Below are positions 23,147 through 31,302 of a stretch of DNA of 40,836 nt, piece by piece (position 1 is the first letter of the stretch; each line of letters begins with the position of its first letter). The translations under genes and the position numbers were made by a program. A model generated the notes under the pieces. The model was not told the DNA's origin. It was given only the letters and a program-made list of their open reading frames with translations, and made no database searches. This DNA is from Verrucomicrobiota bacterium (GTDB taxonomy: Bacteria > Verrucomicrobiota > Verrucomicrobiia > Limisphaerales > JADLHS01). The stretch covers positions 1-40,836 of the forward strand of contig JANXWY010000319.1 in the NCBI GenBank assembly GCA_025350905.1, given 5' to 3'.

Positions 23147-23356
23147 ATGAAAAAGTTTTTCCTGCCGAACTTGCAAATGCCAGGTCGGCTCGTCCGGGGC
23201 GTGGGGGGCGTCGCGTTCGTCGCCGTCGGCGTGGGGTTGTGCGGCCGCAACCTCCCGGTGGCGGTGGTCCTGATCCTTTCCGGTGCGTTCATGTTGTTCG
23301 AGGCGGTACGGGGCTGGTGTGTGATGCGGGCGTGCGGCATCAAGACGAAACTTTGA
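23147..23356 (+). CDS. Small inner-membrane protein, DUF2892-like (YgaP family)
   Basis: 69 aa. Two TM segments (GVGGVAFVAVGVGLCG and PVAVVLILSGAFMLFEAVRGWCVM) and the typical ending CGIKTKL match DUF2892 proteins of about 65 aa. It converges with the CarH-like regulator (19-bp gap) and is divergent from the SRPBCC gene (48-bp gap). TTGAAT-N16-TAACCA stands 6 nt before the ATG, a promoter-like arrangement giving a leaderless message. Role unknown. Confidence 0.75.
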   Translation: MKKFFLPNLQMPGRLVRGVGGVAFVAVGVGLCGRNLPVAVVLILSGAFMLFEAVRGWCVMRACGIKTKL

Positions 23357-23375
23357 CCGCCGCGTACGCTGGAGC

Positions 23376-24299
23376 TCATGCCGGCACCCGCATTTGCTCC
23401 AGCAGGAGATAAAGCGCACTGAGATCCTTGACGCGGACCGCCCCCAGTTTTTCCAAAATTGCGGCGTAAGATTCCGCCGCTCGCCCGCCGGTGAGGAGCT
23501 TGATTTCGGGCGGCAAATGCTTGCGGAGGCTCTGGAGTTCCTGCGCCAAGTTCGGGTCGTCATCGGGAAACACAATGCTCATCGCTACGGCCCGCGCCTT
23601 GTTTTGAATCGCCGCGCCCGCGATCTCCACGGCCGGGAGGCTGGTGCCCAGGTAAATGACGCGCCAGCCGAGGTCGTTCGCCGCCGCGGCGACCATGACC
23701 GCGCCCAGTTCATGCAGTTGCCCCGCCGGTGTGCCCACCACCAGCACCGGGGCCGCGCCGTTGGCGGCGTAGGCTTTGGAAGTCTGGAGGAGATAATTGC
23801 GAATGACGGCGCTCGCAAAATGTTCATGGGCCGCGGTGATGGTGCCATCGCGCCACAGCTCCCCAATCCGTTGCGCGAGGGGCGCGATGACTCTTTCCAG
23901 CAATCCGTGCTGCCCAAAAGCCACGGCGGCCTGTCCGAGGACGGCCTCCAACTCGGTGGAGTTCAATTTCTCAATAGCCGCCAGCGCGAGCTCAACTGCT
24001 TGCGGGGGGGCGACTCCCCGCGGTTTCTCGGCTGTCCGGGCGACCGGAGCTGCTTCGGCGGCCAGTTCCCTTAGTTTCGCCACGGGCAACTTGGCGACGG
24101 TGCCGATGCTGTGACCCGCATGCGTCGCGGCACGCAGCAAAGTTAATCGCTCGATCTCCGCATCCGAGTAGCGCCGGCGATTCGTGTCGGTACGATCGGG
24201 TGAGACCGCGTGGTAACGCCGCTCCCAAACCCGAATGACATGGGCCGTCAATCCGCTTTTTCGCGCCGCAATTTTAATCGAGTGCTGAATGTCTGACAT
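23376..24299 (-). CDS. carH: CarH/LitR-type B12-dependent photoreceptor repressor (MerR family)
   Basis: 307 aa from the ATG at 24299. The MerR HTH spans residues 5-70 (SGLTAHVIRVWERRYHAVSP, then RRRYSDAEIERLTLL). The middle helical bundle (about 100-180) contains W149-x9-E159-H160 (ELWRDGTITAAHEH), the adenosylcobalamin-capping motif of CarH. The C-terminal Rossmann domain has H196 in GQLHELGA as lower axial ligand, in the DxHxxG position but with Q for D/E. In CarH, AdoB12 makes a DNA-bound tetramer in the dark and light breaks it, turning genes on. Here it faces a sigma factor, carotenoid genes and photolyase across a 167-bp promoter region, exactly the regulon expected. Its own -10 overlaps a candidate operator, implying autorepression. 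Confidence 0.92.
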   Translation of the reverse strand: MSDIQHSIKIAARKSGLTAHVIRVWERRYHAVSPDRTDTNRRRYSDAEIERLTLLRAATHAGHSIGTVAKLPVAKLRELAAEAAPVARTAEKPRGVAPPQAVELALAAIEKLNSTELEAVLGQAAVAFGQHGLLERVIAPLAQRIGELWRDGTITAAHEHFASAVIRNYLLQTSKAYAANGAAPVLVVGTPAGQLHELGAVMVAAAANDLGWRVIYLGTSLPAVEIAGAAIQNKARAVAMSIVFPDDDPNLAQELQSLRKHLPPEIKLLTGGRAAESYAAILEKLGAVRVKDLSALYLLLEQMRVPA

Positions 24300-24306
24300 C
24301 GGGCGA

Positions 24307-24334
24307 ATAATAGACAATAAATGAACAGTTGCAA
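24307..24334 (-). promoter_or_regulatory. Candidate carH promoter
   Basis: Minus-strand TTGCAA, 16 nt, TATTAT, then 7 nt to the ATG at 24299. This predicts a leaderless or nearly leaderless transcript. The -10 is overlapped by the AATAGACA repeat at 24309-24316. Confidence 0.5.
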
Positions 24335-24467
24335 ACAATTGCCTCCATGGTGTTCGCAAATCGCAGTATTACCAAGTATTTCAAATAAATTGCGACTAAG
24401 CTCCCATTCCTGAAATAAAATAAACAAAAAGTTGACAGCTGCCATTTTAATAGACAAGATATAGACA
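24309..24467. promoter_or_regulatory. ATAGACA repeats, candidate CarH operators in the divergent promoter
   Basis: AATAGACA occurs at 24309-24316 and 24449-24456, and ATAGACA again at 24461-24467. The first overlaps the carH -10. The other two bracket the predicted -10 of the sigma-factor gene and reach its ATG. All are in the same orientation. Their position fits a dark repressor acting on both genes; assignment to CarH is inference. Confidence 0.5.
24432..24460 (+). promoter_or_regulatory. Candidate promoter of the sigma/carotenoid operon
   Basis: A perfect TTGACA (24432-24437), 17-nt spacer and weak -10 CAAGAT (24455-24460), with the ATG only 6 nt further on. Strong -35 and weak -10 suit a regulated promoter. 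Confidence 0.5.
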
Positions 24468-25585
24468 TGATGAATGGCAATTACCGGACGCCGCTGCAAG
24501 CCGTGCCGGCAAATCGCGGTAAGAAATTTTTAATTTCAAAGGCGTCAAAAGGCACGGGCCGGGGTGGCATCGAGTCCTTTCCCAACCCACTTAATGGGCT
24601 GAATTCGGTGACCGCGACTCCGGGGGCTGGTCGCGGTAGCCAACCTGAAAATTCTCAACTCATTCAAATACTTCCCGCCGCAACCGCGGCCGCGTGGCTG
24701 CCGCCGTTCGCTCCGAGCCGGACCCGCCCGGAAATCGTTCCGACCGGCGGGCTGGCCGAGATGAATTCCATCCTTGCGCTCTATATGCGGGAGGCGAGTG
24801 AGGTTGCCTTGCTCACCCGGCCGCAAGAGGTGGAACTCGCGGTGCGCATCCAGCGAGGTGACGACGCGGCCCGCGAACATATGATCCGGGCCAACCTGCG
24901 TTTCGTGATCAAGATCGCGCGCGAATATGAGCACCTCGGCATGCCGCTCCTGGATTTGATCAACGAAGGCAACCTCGGCCTGATGAAGGCCGTGGAAAAG
25001 TTTGACCCCGCCAAAGGGGCAAAGTTTTCGACCTACGCGGTGCTTTGGATTAAACAGCAAATCCGCCGCGCGCTCGCCAGCCAGGGCAAGACCATTCGGC
25101 TGCCCGTGCATGTGGCGGACAAGATTTACCAACTCGGCAAGGCGGAAGTCCGGTTGCGCGACTGGCTCGGACGCGAGGCAACGAATGAAGAACTCGCGGC
25201 CGAACTGGAAATCCGGCCCGACCGCGTGGCCAAACTGCGCCGCGCCGCTTTGCGGCCGTCGTCGCTGGATGCGCCTTTGGGGGATGCCAACAGCAGCACC
25301 ATCGCCGAAGTGGTGGCCGATGAAAACGCGACGTCCCCTTTCGAACAGTTGCGGGAAAAAACCGAAACTGTATTGATTCGTCAGTTGGTGCAGCAACTGC
25401 CGGAGCGGGAGGCGCGCATCATTCGTTTCCGTTTCGGCTTGGACCGCGGGGGCGAGCGCACGCTCGAAGACGTGGGTCGAAAATTCAAGCTCACCCGGGA
25501 GCGCATCCGCCAGTTGCAAAATGTGGCGCTGGCGAAACTGCGCAAGATGCTCGAGGACCCGGACGCTTTGCCTGTCGCCGCCTGA
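24467..25585 (+). CDS. Sigma-70 family RNA polymerase sigma factor (RpoD/RpoS-like) in the carotenoid operon
   Basis: Up to 372 aa. The conserved core starts near residue 99: region 1.2 (MNSILALYMREASEVALLTR), region 2 (MIRANLRFVIKIAREY, LLDLINEGNLGLMKAVEKFD, KFSTYAVLWIKQQIRRAL), region 3 (TIRLPVHVADKIYQLGKAE) and region 4 (RIIRFRFGLDRGGERTLEDVG, TRERIRQLQNVALAKLRKML). This is a group 2/3-like factor, not ECF. The first 98 residues are low-complexity (GTGRGGIESFPNPLNG) and may not be translated; the in-frame ATG at 24761 is an alternative start. Divergent from carH and 42 nt before the CrtN-like start, it probably amplifies the light response, like the sigma factors paired with LitR elsewhere. 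Confidence 0.93.
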   Translation: MMNGNYRTPLQAVPANRGKKFLISKASKGTGRGGIESFPNPLNGLNSVTATPGAGRGSQPENSQLIQILPAATAAAWLPPFAPSRTRPEIVPTGGLAEMNSILALYMREASEVALLTRPQEVELAVRIQRGDDAAREHMIRANLRFVIKIAREYEHLGMPLLDLINEGNLGLMKAVEKFDPAKGAKFSTYAVLWIKQQIRRALASQGKTIRLPVHVADKIYQLGKAEVRLRDWLGREATNEELAAELEIRPDRVAKLRRAALRPSSLDAPLGDANSSTIAEVVADENATSPFEQLREKTETVLIRQLVQQLPEREARIIRFRFGLDRGGERTLEDVGRKFKLTRERIRQLQNVALAKLRKMLEDPDALPVAA

Positions 25586-25627
25586 TTCCATCCCAGCCCA
25601 ACCCCAACCATGAATCCAAAGGGAAAT

Positions 25628-27184
25628 ATGACGAAGGAAGTTATCATCATCGGGGCCGGCCCGGGCGGTCTCGGCGCGGCCATTCAACTCGCCGCCGCCG
25701 GGGTGCGCGTCAAGGTGATTGAACGTCTACCCCTCATCGGCGGGCGGACCTCGACCATTGAGGCCGATGGTTACAAGTTCGACCTCGGCCCGACCTTCTT
25801 TCTTTATCCGCGCGTATTGAATGAAATCTTCAAATCCGCAGGCACGACCCTGGAGCGGGAGGTACAGATGGTACGCCTGGATCCGCAGTATCGGATTCAG
25901 TTTGGCGCGGGGGGCAAAATGGATTGCACGCCCAATGTGGCGGCCATGGAGCAGCAAATCGCCGCGCTCGCGCCCGCCGATGCGCCGAACTTCAGCCAGT
26001 TCCTGGCGGAAAATCGCACCAAACTCGCCCGCATGGAGCCGTGCCTCGAAACGCCCTTTAATGGTTGGGGCAGCCTCTTGAACCAACGCCTGCTGAAGAT
26101 GCTGCCCTTGCTCCGGCCGCATCAATCCGTGGATGCCTATCTTCGGCGCTTCTTCCAGGATGAGCGTGTCCGCCTGGCGTTTTGCTTCCAGTCGAAATAT
26201 CTCGGCATGTCGCCGTTCCGCTGCCCAAGTTTGTTTTCGATTCTTTCGTTCCTCGAGTACGAGCACGGCGTATGGCATCCCATCGGTGGTTGCGGTGCGG
26301 TGACAAAGGCCATGGCGCGCGTCGCGGAGCGGCTCGGCGTCGAAATTCTCCTGAACGAACCGGTGGAAGAAATGCTTTTCGCGGGTCGGCGCGCAGTGGG
26401 GGTGCGCACCGCGACCGGCACGCATCGCGCCGATGCCGTGGTGGTGAACGCCGATTTTGCCCGCGCCATGGAACGGCTGGTGCCCGATCGGTTGCGCCGT
26501 AAATGGACCAACCAGAGATTGGCGCGGAAGAAATATTCCTGTTCCACCTTCATGATGTATCTCGGCGTGGAGGGCGAATTCAAGCTGCCGCACCATACCG
26601 TCCACATCGCCGAGAACTACACCCAGAATCTCGATGAAATCGAGAACCAGCATGTGCTGAGCGAGGATCCGAGTTTTTACGTCCAGAACGCCTGCGTCAC
26701 CGATCCGACCCTGGCGCCCGCCGGCCAGAGCGCGCTCTATGTCCTGGCCCCGGTGACCCATCAACATCCCAATGTGGATTGGTCGCGCGAACGCCAACGC
26801 TTCCGTCAGCTGCTGTTGCGACAAATCGCCAAGGCCGGCTACGGCGACCTTGCACCCCGCATCCGGTACGAGCGGGTCATCACGCCCGCGGATTGGGATT
26901 CGCGCTATGAAATTTATCGCGGCGCCACTTTCAATCTCGCGCACACCCTTGATCAAATGCTCCACCTGCGCCCCCACAATCGTTTTGAAGACCTTGACGG
27001 CGTGTACCTGGTTGGCGGCGGTACGCATCCGGGCAGCGGCCTGCCCGTGATTTTTGAGTCGGCGCGGATTTCCTCCAAGCTCGTCCTCGAAGATTTCGGC
27101 ATCAAGCCGCCCGGCGATTCCCTCGGTACCAGCGAGGTCCGCGCCGCGCGTGCAACGACCCCTTATGAAACCGTCAACCGGTGA
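25628..27184 (+). CDS. Carotenoid desaturase/oxidase, CrtN/CrtI-like (first paralogue)
   Basis: 518 aa from the ATG at 25628, preferred over 25610 because AAAGGGA lies 4-5 nt upstream. An N-terminal FAD dinucleotide-binding motif (VIIIGAGPGGLGAAIQLAAAG) is followed by the family's IGGRTSTIEADGYKFDLGPTF. The C-terminal FAD motif is GVYLVGGGTHPGSGLPVIFESA. In C30 pathways CrtN desaturates dehydrosqualene or squalene, and CrtP-type relatives oxidise the chain end; sequence alone does not separate these here. The stop overlaps the aldehyde dehydrogenase start by 20 nt, so the products probably act in succession. Membrane-associated, FAD-dependent. Confidence 0.9.
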   Translation: MTKEVIIIGAGPGGLGAAIQLAAAGVRVKVIERLPLIGGRTSTIEADGYKFDLGPTFFLYPRVLNEIFKSAGTTLEREVQMVRLDPQYRIQFGAGGKMDCTPNVAAMEQQIAALAPADAPNFSQFLAENRTKLARMEPCLETPFNGWGSLLNQRLLKMLPLLRPHQSVDAYLRRFFQDERVRLAFCFQSKYLGMSPFRCPSLFSILSFLEYEHGVWHPIGGCGAVTKAMARVAERLGVEILLNEPVEEMLFAGRRAVGVRTATGTHRADAVVVNADFARAMERLVPDRLRRKWTNQRLARKKYSCSTFMMYLGVEGEFKLPHHTVHIAENYTQNLDEIENQHVLSEDPSFYVQNACVTDPTLAPAGQSALYVLAPVTHQHPNVDWSRERQRFRQLLLRQIAKAGYGDLAPRIRYERVITPADWDSRYEIYRGATFNLAHTLDQMLHLRPHNRFEDLDGVYLVGGGTHPGSGLPVIFESARISSKLVLEDFGIKPPGDSLGTSEVRAARATTPYETVNR

Positions 27185-28682
27185 AAAAATTCAGCCTCTG
27201 ACGGTGACGGGGTTTTCGGCCGGAGACGATTTCCTGCTCGACGCCAGTTCCGCCTGCGCCGAAATGCGCCGCGCCCAAGGGGCGTGGGCCGGGGTCGTGC
27301 TGCGAACCCGGCTTCAAATCATCCGGCGATTCCGCCATTTGCTCGCGGATCAAGCGGAGTCCGTGGCCGTCGCCGCGCGCGGTTCGAGTCAACGTTCGGT
27401 CGCTGAGATTCTCTCAGCGGAAATTATTCCGCTCGCCGCCGCGGCCCACTTCTTGGAACGCACGGCGGAGAAAATTCTTGCGCCCCGCCGTGTTGGACGT
27501 CGGGGGCGTCCGCTTTGGTTGGGTGGGGTGAAATCCGTGGTTTACCACGAACCGTTCGGCTTGGTGCTCATCATCGCGCCCGCCAACTACCCGATTTTTT
27601 TGCCCGGCGTGCAGGTGTTGCAGGCGTTGGCGGCGGGGAACGCCGTCTTGCTCAAGCCCGGCCCCGACGGAGGCGGCGCCGCGCACGAACTCGCCCGCCT
27701 GCTCCATGCCGCCGGCTTGCCCGGCTCGCTTTTGCGCGTGTTGCCCGAATTGCCCGAAGCCGCCCAGGCCGCCCTGCGCGGTGGAGTGGATAAGGTCGTT
27801 TTCACTGGCTCGGCGCGGACCGGGGTGCAGCTGCTCGGGCAACTCGCGCCCCGGGCCGTGCCCGCGACGATGGAGCTATCGGGTTGTGATGCCGTCATCA
27901 TTCGCGCCGACGCGGATTTGGAACTGGCGGTACAAGCGCTCGTCTTCGGTCTGCGGCTCAATTCCGGTCAAACCTGCATTGCGCCGCGGCGCGTGTTCGT
28001 GGCTCGGGCGGTGGCGACCGAATTTGAAGGGCGGCTGGCGCAAGCGTTGTCCAATTGTGCGCCGATGGTATTCTCCCGCACCCAGCGCGAACAAATCTCC
28101 CCGCTGCTGCACCAGGCCCTGGCGCAGGGCGCGCATTTTCTCTCCGGCAAAATTCAGCCCGGGGGCGACCTTATCGGCCCGGTAGTCATTGCCGGCGCCG
28201 CGCCATCGTTACCGTTGCTGCGCGAAGACATCTTCGCCCCGCTGCTCGCGATTCTTACCGTGGCGGACGATAACGAGGCCATTGCGCTCGCCGCCGATTG
28301 TCCGTACGCACTGGGCGCCACGATTTTTACCCGCGACGAAAGGGCGGCGCGCGGGCTGGCCCGGCGGCTGAATGTGGGCGGCGTTATCATCAACGATTTG
28401 ATCGTGACCACGGCGGACGCGCGGTTGCCGTTCGGTGGCCGCAAACTCAGCGGGTTCGGTCGCACGCGCGGCCCGGAGGGATTGTTGGAACTGACGACCA
28501 CGAAAGTTGTCACGCAACGGAGCGGCCGGTGGCGGCCGCATTACGTGACGCCGCAGGCGGCCGATGCCGATTTGTTCACGGCTTATCTGATCGCAGCGCA
28601 TGGCGGTGGCTGGGGGACCCGATTCAAGGCCCTGCGCGAGTTGGCCCTCGCTGTTTGGCAACGGAAAGGCCAATCAGAATGA
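27165..28682 (+). CDS. Aldehyde dehydrogenase (AldH-like, carotenoid aldehyde oxidation)
   Basis: 505 aa from the ATG at 27165, inside the end of the desaturase gene; the longer tracked start is a shadow. ALDH landmarks: EPFGLVLIIAPANYPIFLPG (cofactor/substrate region), VVFTGSARTG (NAD-binding G-S), the general base Glu in TMELSGCDAV, the nucleophile Cys in NSGQTCIAPRRVF, and LPFGGRKLSGFGRTRG near the end. It resembles class 3-type ALDHs, as does staphyloxanthin AldH, which turns 4,4'-diaponeurosporenal into the acid. Gene position between two CrtI-like oxidases makes an apocarotenoid-aldehyde substrate likely. 105 non-coding bases follow before the next gene. Confidence 0.9.
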   Translation: MKPSTGEKIQPLTVTGFSAGDDFLLDASSACAEMRRAQGAWAGVVLRTRLQIIRRFRHLLADQAESVAVAARGSSQRSVAEILSAEIIPLAAAAHFLERTAEKILAPRRVGRRGRPLWLGGVKSVVYHEPFGLVLIIAPANYPIFLPGVQVLQALAAGNAVLLKPGPDGGGAAHELARLLHAAGLPGSLLRVLPELPEAAQAALRGGVDKVVFTGSARTGVQLLGQLAPRAVPATMELSGCDAVIIRADADLELAVQALVFGLRLNSGQTCIAPRRVFVARAVATEFEGRLAQALSNCAPMVFSRTQREQISPLLHQALAQGAHFLSGKIQPGGDLIGPVVIAGAAPSLPLLREDIFAPLLAILTVADDNEAIALAADCPYALGATIFTRDERAARGLARRLNVGGVIINDLIVTTADARLPFGGRKLSGFGRTRGPEGLLELTTTKVVTQRSGRWRPHYVTPQAADADLFTAYLIAAHGGGWGTRFKALRELALAVWQRKGQSE

Positions 28683-28786
28683 GGACCGTGCCGACCCTCA
28701 ACTCGGCCTTCTACCGTCCGGTGGGAGGGGAGACGGGATCGGACTTTTCCGGCAGCAAGCCTGGGCGTGCGCCCCTTTAAACATTT

Positions 28787-30361
28787 ATGAAATCACAAAA
28801 TCCAAAGCCCATCGGCATTATCGGAGGCGGACTCGGGGGCCTGGCCGCCGCCTGCACCCTCGCTACGCGCGGCTACCAAGTAGTGGTGTTTGAAGCCAAC
28901 CCTTGGCTGGGGGGCAAGGCCGCCGAGCTCAACGAGCAGGGCTTCCGTTTCGACATGGGGCCGACCATTCTCACCTTGCCGTCGGTGCTCCGCCGCATCT
29001 TTGACGAGTCCGGCCGGCGCCTGGGTGATTATCTGGAAATGGTGCGGCTCGAACCGCAATGGCGCTCGTTCTTTGAGGACGGCTCGACGCTCGATCTCGT
29101 TTCGGACGAGCGGGTCATGGCTCAGAATCTTGATCGTTTTGCGCCCGGTGGCCGGGTGAGCGCGGGCTACCGCAAGTTTCAAGGGCTCGCCCAACGACTC
29201 AACGACATTTCGCAGCGGTTTTTTTTCTACAAGTCGATTGGCGGGTTACGCGACATGTTCGACGTCAAGAATGCCTTCAGCCTTGAGACGCTTCGCGACG
29301 TGCTCGCTTTGCGCATGGGCCGAAGCGTGGCGAGCACCATCCGCGCGAAGGTTCCGGATGAGCGCGTGGCACAGATGCTCGACCACTACACGCAATACGT
29401 CGGGTCGTCGCCGCTGAACTCCCCCGCGGTGCTGTGCGGCATCGGTCACATGCAAAGCGACGAAGGGGTGTGGTATCCTCTCGGCGGCACGCGCGCCGTG
29501 CCCATGGCGTTGACGAAACTCGCTCAGGAGCTGGGCGTGCAGTTCCGGCTGAACACCCCGATCTCCCGGATCGTGGTGGAGGGAAATGGCGTTGCGGGAG
29601 TTGAAACCGCGAGTGGCGAACGCATTGCGCTGGCGGCCGTCGTTTCCAACATGGATGCCGTCCGCACGCATCGGGAATTGATCGGCGGAGCGATTGGCCG
29701 GCGCTTCGCTGCGCGACGGAACTACGAACCAGCGTGTTCGGGGGTGGTGCTGTATCTCGGGTTGAAGCAGCGCTACGAGCATCTCGCCCATCACAACTTT
29801 GTTTTCTCCCGGGATCACGAGGAGGAGTTTGACGCGATTTACCGGCAGGGTGAACCGGCGCTGGACCCCACCGCTTATCTCTGTGCGCCGTCGCAAACGG
29901 AATCCGTCGTCGCACCGGCCGGCGGGGAAGCCTTGTATGTGCTGGTGCACACCCCCTACCTGCGGGCGCACCACGACTGGACGAAAATGCTGCCCACCTA
30001 TCGCCGCACCATCCTCGAGAAACTCAAGCGCACCGCGGGCCTGGAAGATATCGAGCGGCGTATTGTGTTTGAGCGGACGCTCACGCCCCAGGATATTCAC
30101 GACCGCTATCGGGTGCTCAACGGGGCGATTTATGGTTTGTCGAGCCACGGCAAATTCCTGGGCGCCTTCAAGCCGGGGAATCGAAGTCGCGAGGTCCGCG
30201 GGCTCTACCTCGCCGGGGGCGCGGCGCATCCCGGACCGGGAATGCCGATGGTCATGATGAGCGGGTGGATCGCCGGGGACACACTCCACCAGGATGGCGT
30301 GGTTCAAACCCAAAGCGCTCCCCGTTTCGAGCGGCCGCAGTCCGACCTGGTGGCCGCGTGA
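28787..30361 (+). CDS. Carotenoid desaturase/oxidase, CrtP/CrtI-like (second paralogue)
   Basis: 524 aa. N-terminal FAD motif IGIIGGGLGGLAAACTLATRG, then LGGKAAELNEQGFRFDMGPTIL, VWYPLGGTRAVPMALTKLA, and the C-terminal GLYLAGGAAHPGPGMPMVMMSG. It is the same length as the first desaturase but clearly a separate paralogue. In staphyloxanthin-type pathways CrtN desaturates and CrtP oxidises the terminal methyl to an aldehyde; here the pair presumably divides these steps, but which does which cannot be read from sequence. Its stop overlaps the possible GTG start of the acyltransferase. Confidence 0.9.
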   Translation: MKSQNPKPIGIIGGGLGGLAAACTLATRGYQVVVFEANPWLGGKAAELNEQGFRFDMGPTILTLPSVLRRIFDESGRRLGDYLEMVRLEPQWRSFFEDGSTLDLVSDERVMAQNLDRFAPGGRVSAGYRKFQGLAQRLNDISQRFFFYKSIGGLRDMFDVKNAFSLETLRDVLALRMGRSVASTIRAKVPDERVAQMLDHYTQYVGSSPLNSPAVLCGIGHMQSDEGVWYPLGGTRAVPMALTKLAQELGVQFRLNTPISRIVVEGNGVAGVETASGERIALAAVVSNMDAVRTHRELIGGAIGRRFAARRNYEPACSGVVLYLGLKQRYEHLAHHNFVFSRDHEEEFDAIYRQGEPALDPTAYLCAPSQTESVVAPAGGEALYVLVHTPYLRAHHDWTKMLPTYRRTILEKLKRTAGLEDIERRIVFERTLTPQDIHDRYRVLNGAIYGLSSHGKFLGAFKPGNRSREVRGLYLAGGAAHPGPGMPMVMMSGWIAGDTLHQDGVVQTQSAPRFERPQSDLVAA

Positions 30362-30387
30362 GTGAGACAAGGCTGCATTGCTACGGA

Positions 30388-31302
30388 ATGAAAACGGAAT
30401 CCTTGCCGCTGAGGCCCGCCGGCTCCGCTCCGAATGCGGAGAGGCAAGGGCATCGAATCACGACCGTTAACTTCGCCGGGCGTTCCGCTGGGCGTCACCA
30501 CCCACCCGGCAGCCGAGTAGCGGTTGGCGACTTGCCGATCATCTCCCAACCGCTGCACCGGCTTTTCACGTGGTATGCGCGACGCTATCTCCGGCGGCAT
30601 TTCCATTCGCTCCGCGTATCCCGGGCAAGCGCGCTGCCGGTGAAGACCGAGCGACCGTTGGTGATTTATTCCAATCATGCATCGTGGTGGGATCCGCTGG
30701 TCGCGCTCGTGCTCGCCCAGGAATTTCTGACGGGGCGAAGCGTCTTCGCTCCGATTGATGCCGCGGCCTTGGCGCGCTACGGTTTTTTCAAACGCTTGGG
30801 TGCGTTTGGCGTTGAGCAGGGGACGCGGCACGGGGCGGGGCAGTTCCTTCGCCGGGCCCGGAGGATTTTGCAAAACCCGGAACATACGCTGTGGCTGACG
30901 CCGCAGAGTCGGTTCGCGGATGCGCGCGAGCGGCCCGTAAATTTCAAGGCCGGGATCGGCCATCTGCCCCAGCTGGTGGGCCCGCTCTGCTTTGTGCCGG
31001 TGGCGATCGAATACGTTTTTTGGGAGGAGCGCTTGCCGGAAATTCTCGTCCGCTTCGGGGCGTCGTACGAAACCAGCCCCGGGAAAATGCCGCTCGCGCC
31101 GGCGGGGTGGACGGAATTTTTTGCGGGCCGGCTGGCGGAGAACCAGAATGCGCTGGCGGCCGAAGCCGGCGAGCGGCAGCCCGAAAAATTTCGATGCTTG
31201 TTGCGGGGACCTGCCGGGGTCGGTGGCGTTTATGATCGCTGGCGCGCCCTGAAGGCAAAGGCGCGGGGCCAAGCATTCCAAGCTCAACACGGCAAACTGT
31301 GA
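30388..31302 (+). CDS. PlsC-like acyltransferase of the carotenoid operon
   Basis: 304 aa from the ATG at 30388 (a GTG at 30358 overlapping the previous stop is also possible). The first 45 residues are poorly conserved looking. The acyltransferase motif I NHASWWDP (H-x4-D) lies near residue 97. FFKRLGAFGVEQG and LWLTPQSRFADARERP follow in the places of motifs II and III, though motif III lacks the usual PEG. Unlike phospholipid PlsC it sits beside a CrtQ-like glycosyltransferase, so esterification of a glycosyl carotenoid is a reasonable role (functionally like CrtO of staphyloxanthin). The stop overlaps the glycosyltransferase GTG by GTGA. Confidence 0.82.
   Translation: MKTESLPLRPAGSAPNAERQGHRITTVNFAGRSAGRHHPPGSRVAVGDLPIISQPLHRLFTWYARRYLRRHFHSLRVSRASALPVKTERPLVIYSNHASWWDPLVALVLAQEFLTGRSVFAPIDAAALARYGFFKRLGAFGVEQGTRHGAGQFLRRARRILQNPEHTLWLTPQSRFADARERPVNFKAGIGHLPQLVGPLCFVPVAIEYVFWEERLPEILVRFGASYETSPGKMPLAPAGWTEFFAGRLAENQNALAAEAGERQPEKFRCLLRGPAGVGGVYDRWRALKAKARGQAFQAQHGKL

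Noticed and set aside
23376-24299. MlrA-type regulator without a cofactor
   Set aside because: The W-x9-EH motif and axial His favour a cobalamin-binding CarH/LitR protein.
24545-25687. 380-aa minus ORF opposite the sigma factor
   Set aside because: His/Arg/Gln-rich shadow composition; the plus frame is an unmistakable sigma-70 protein.
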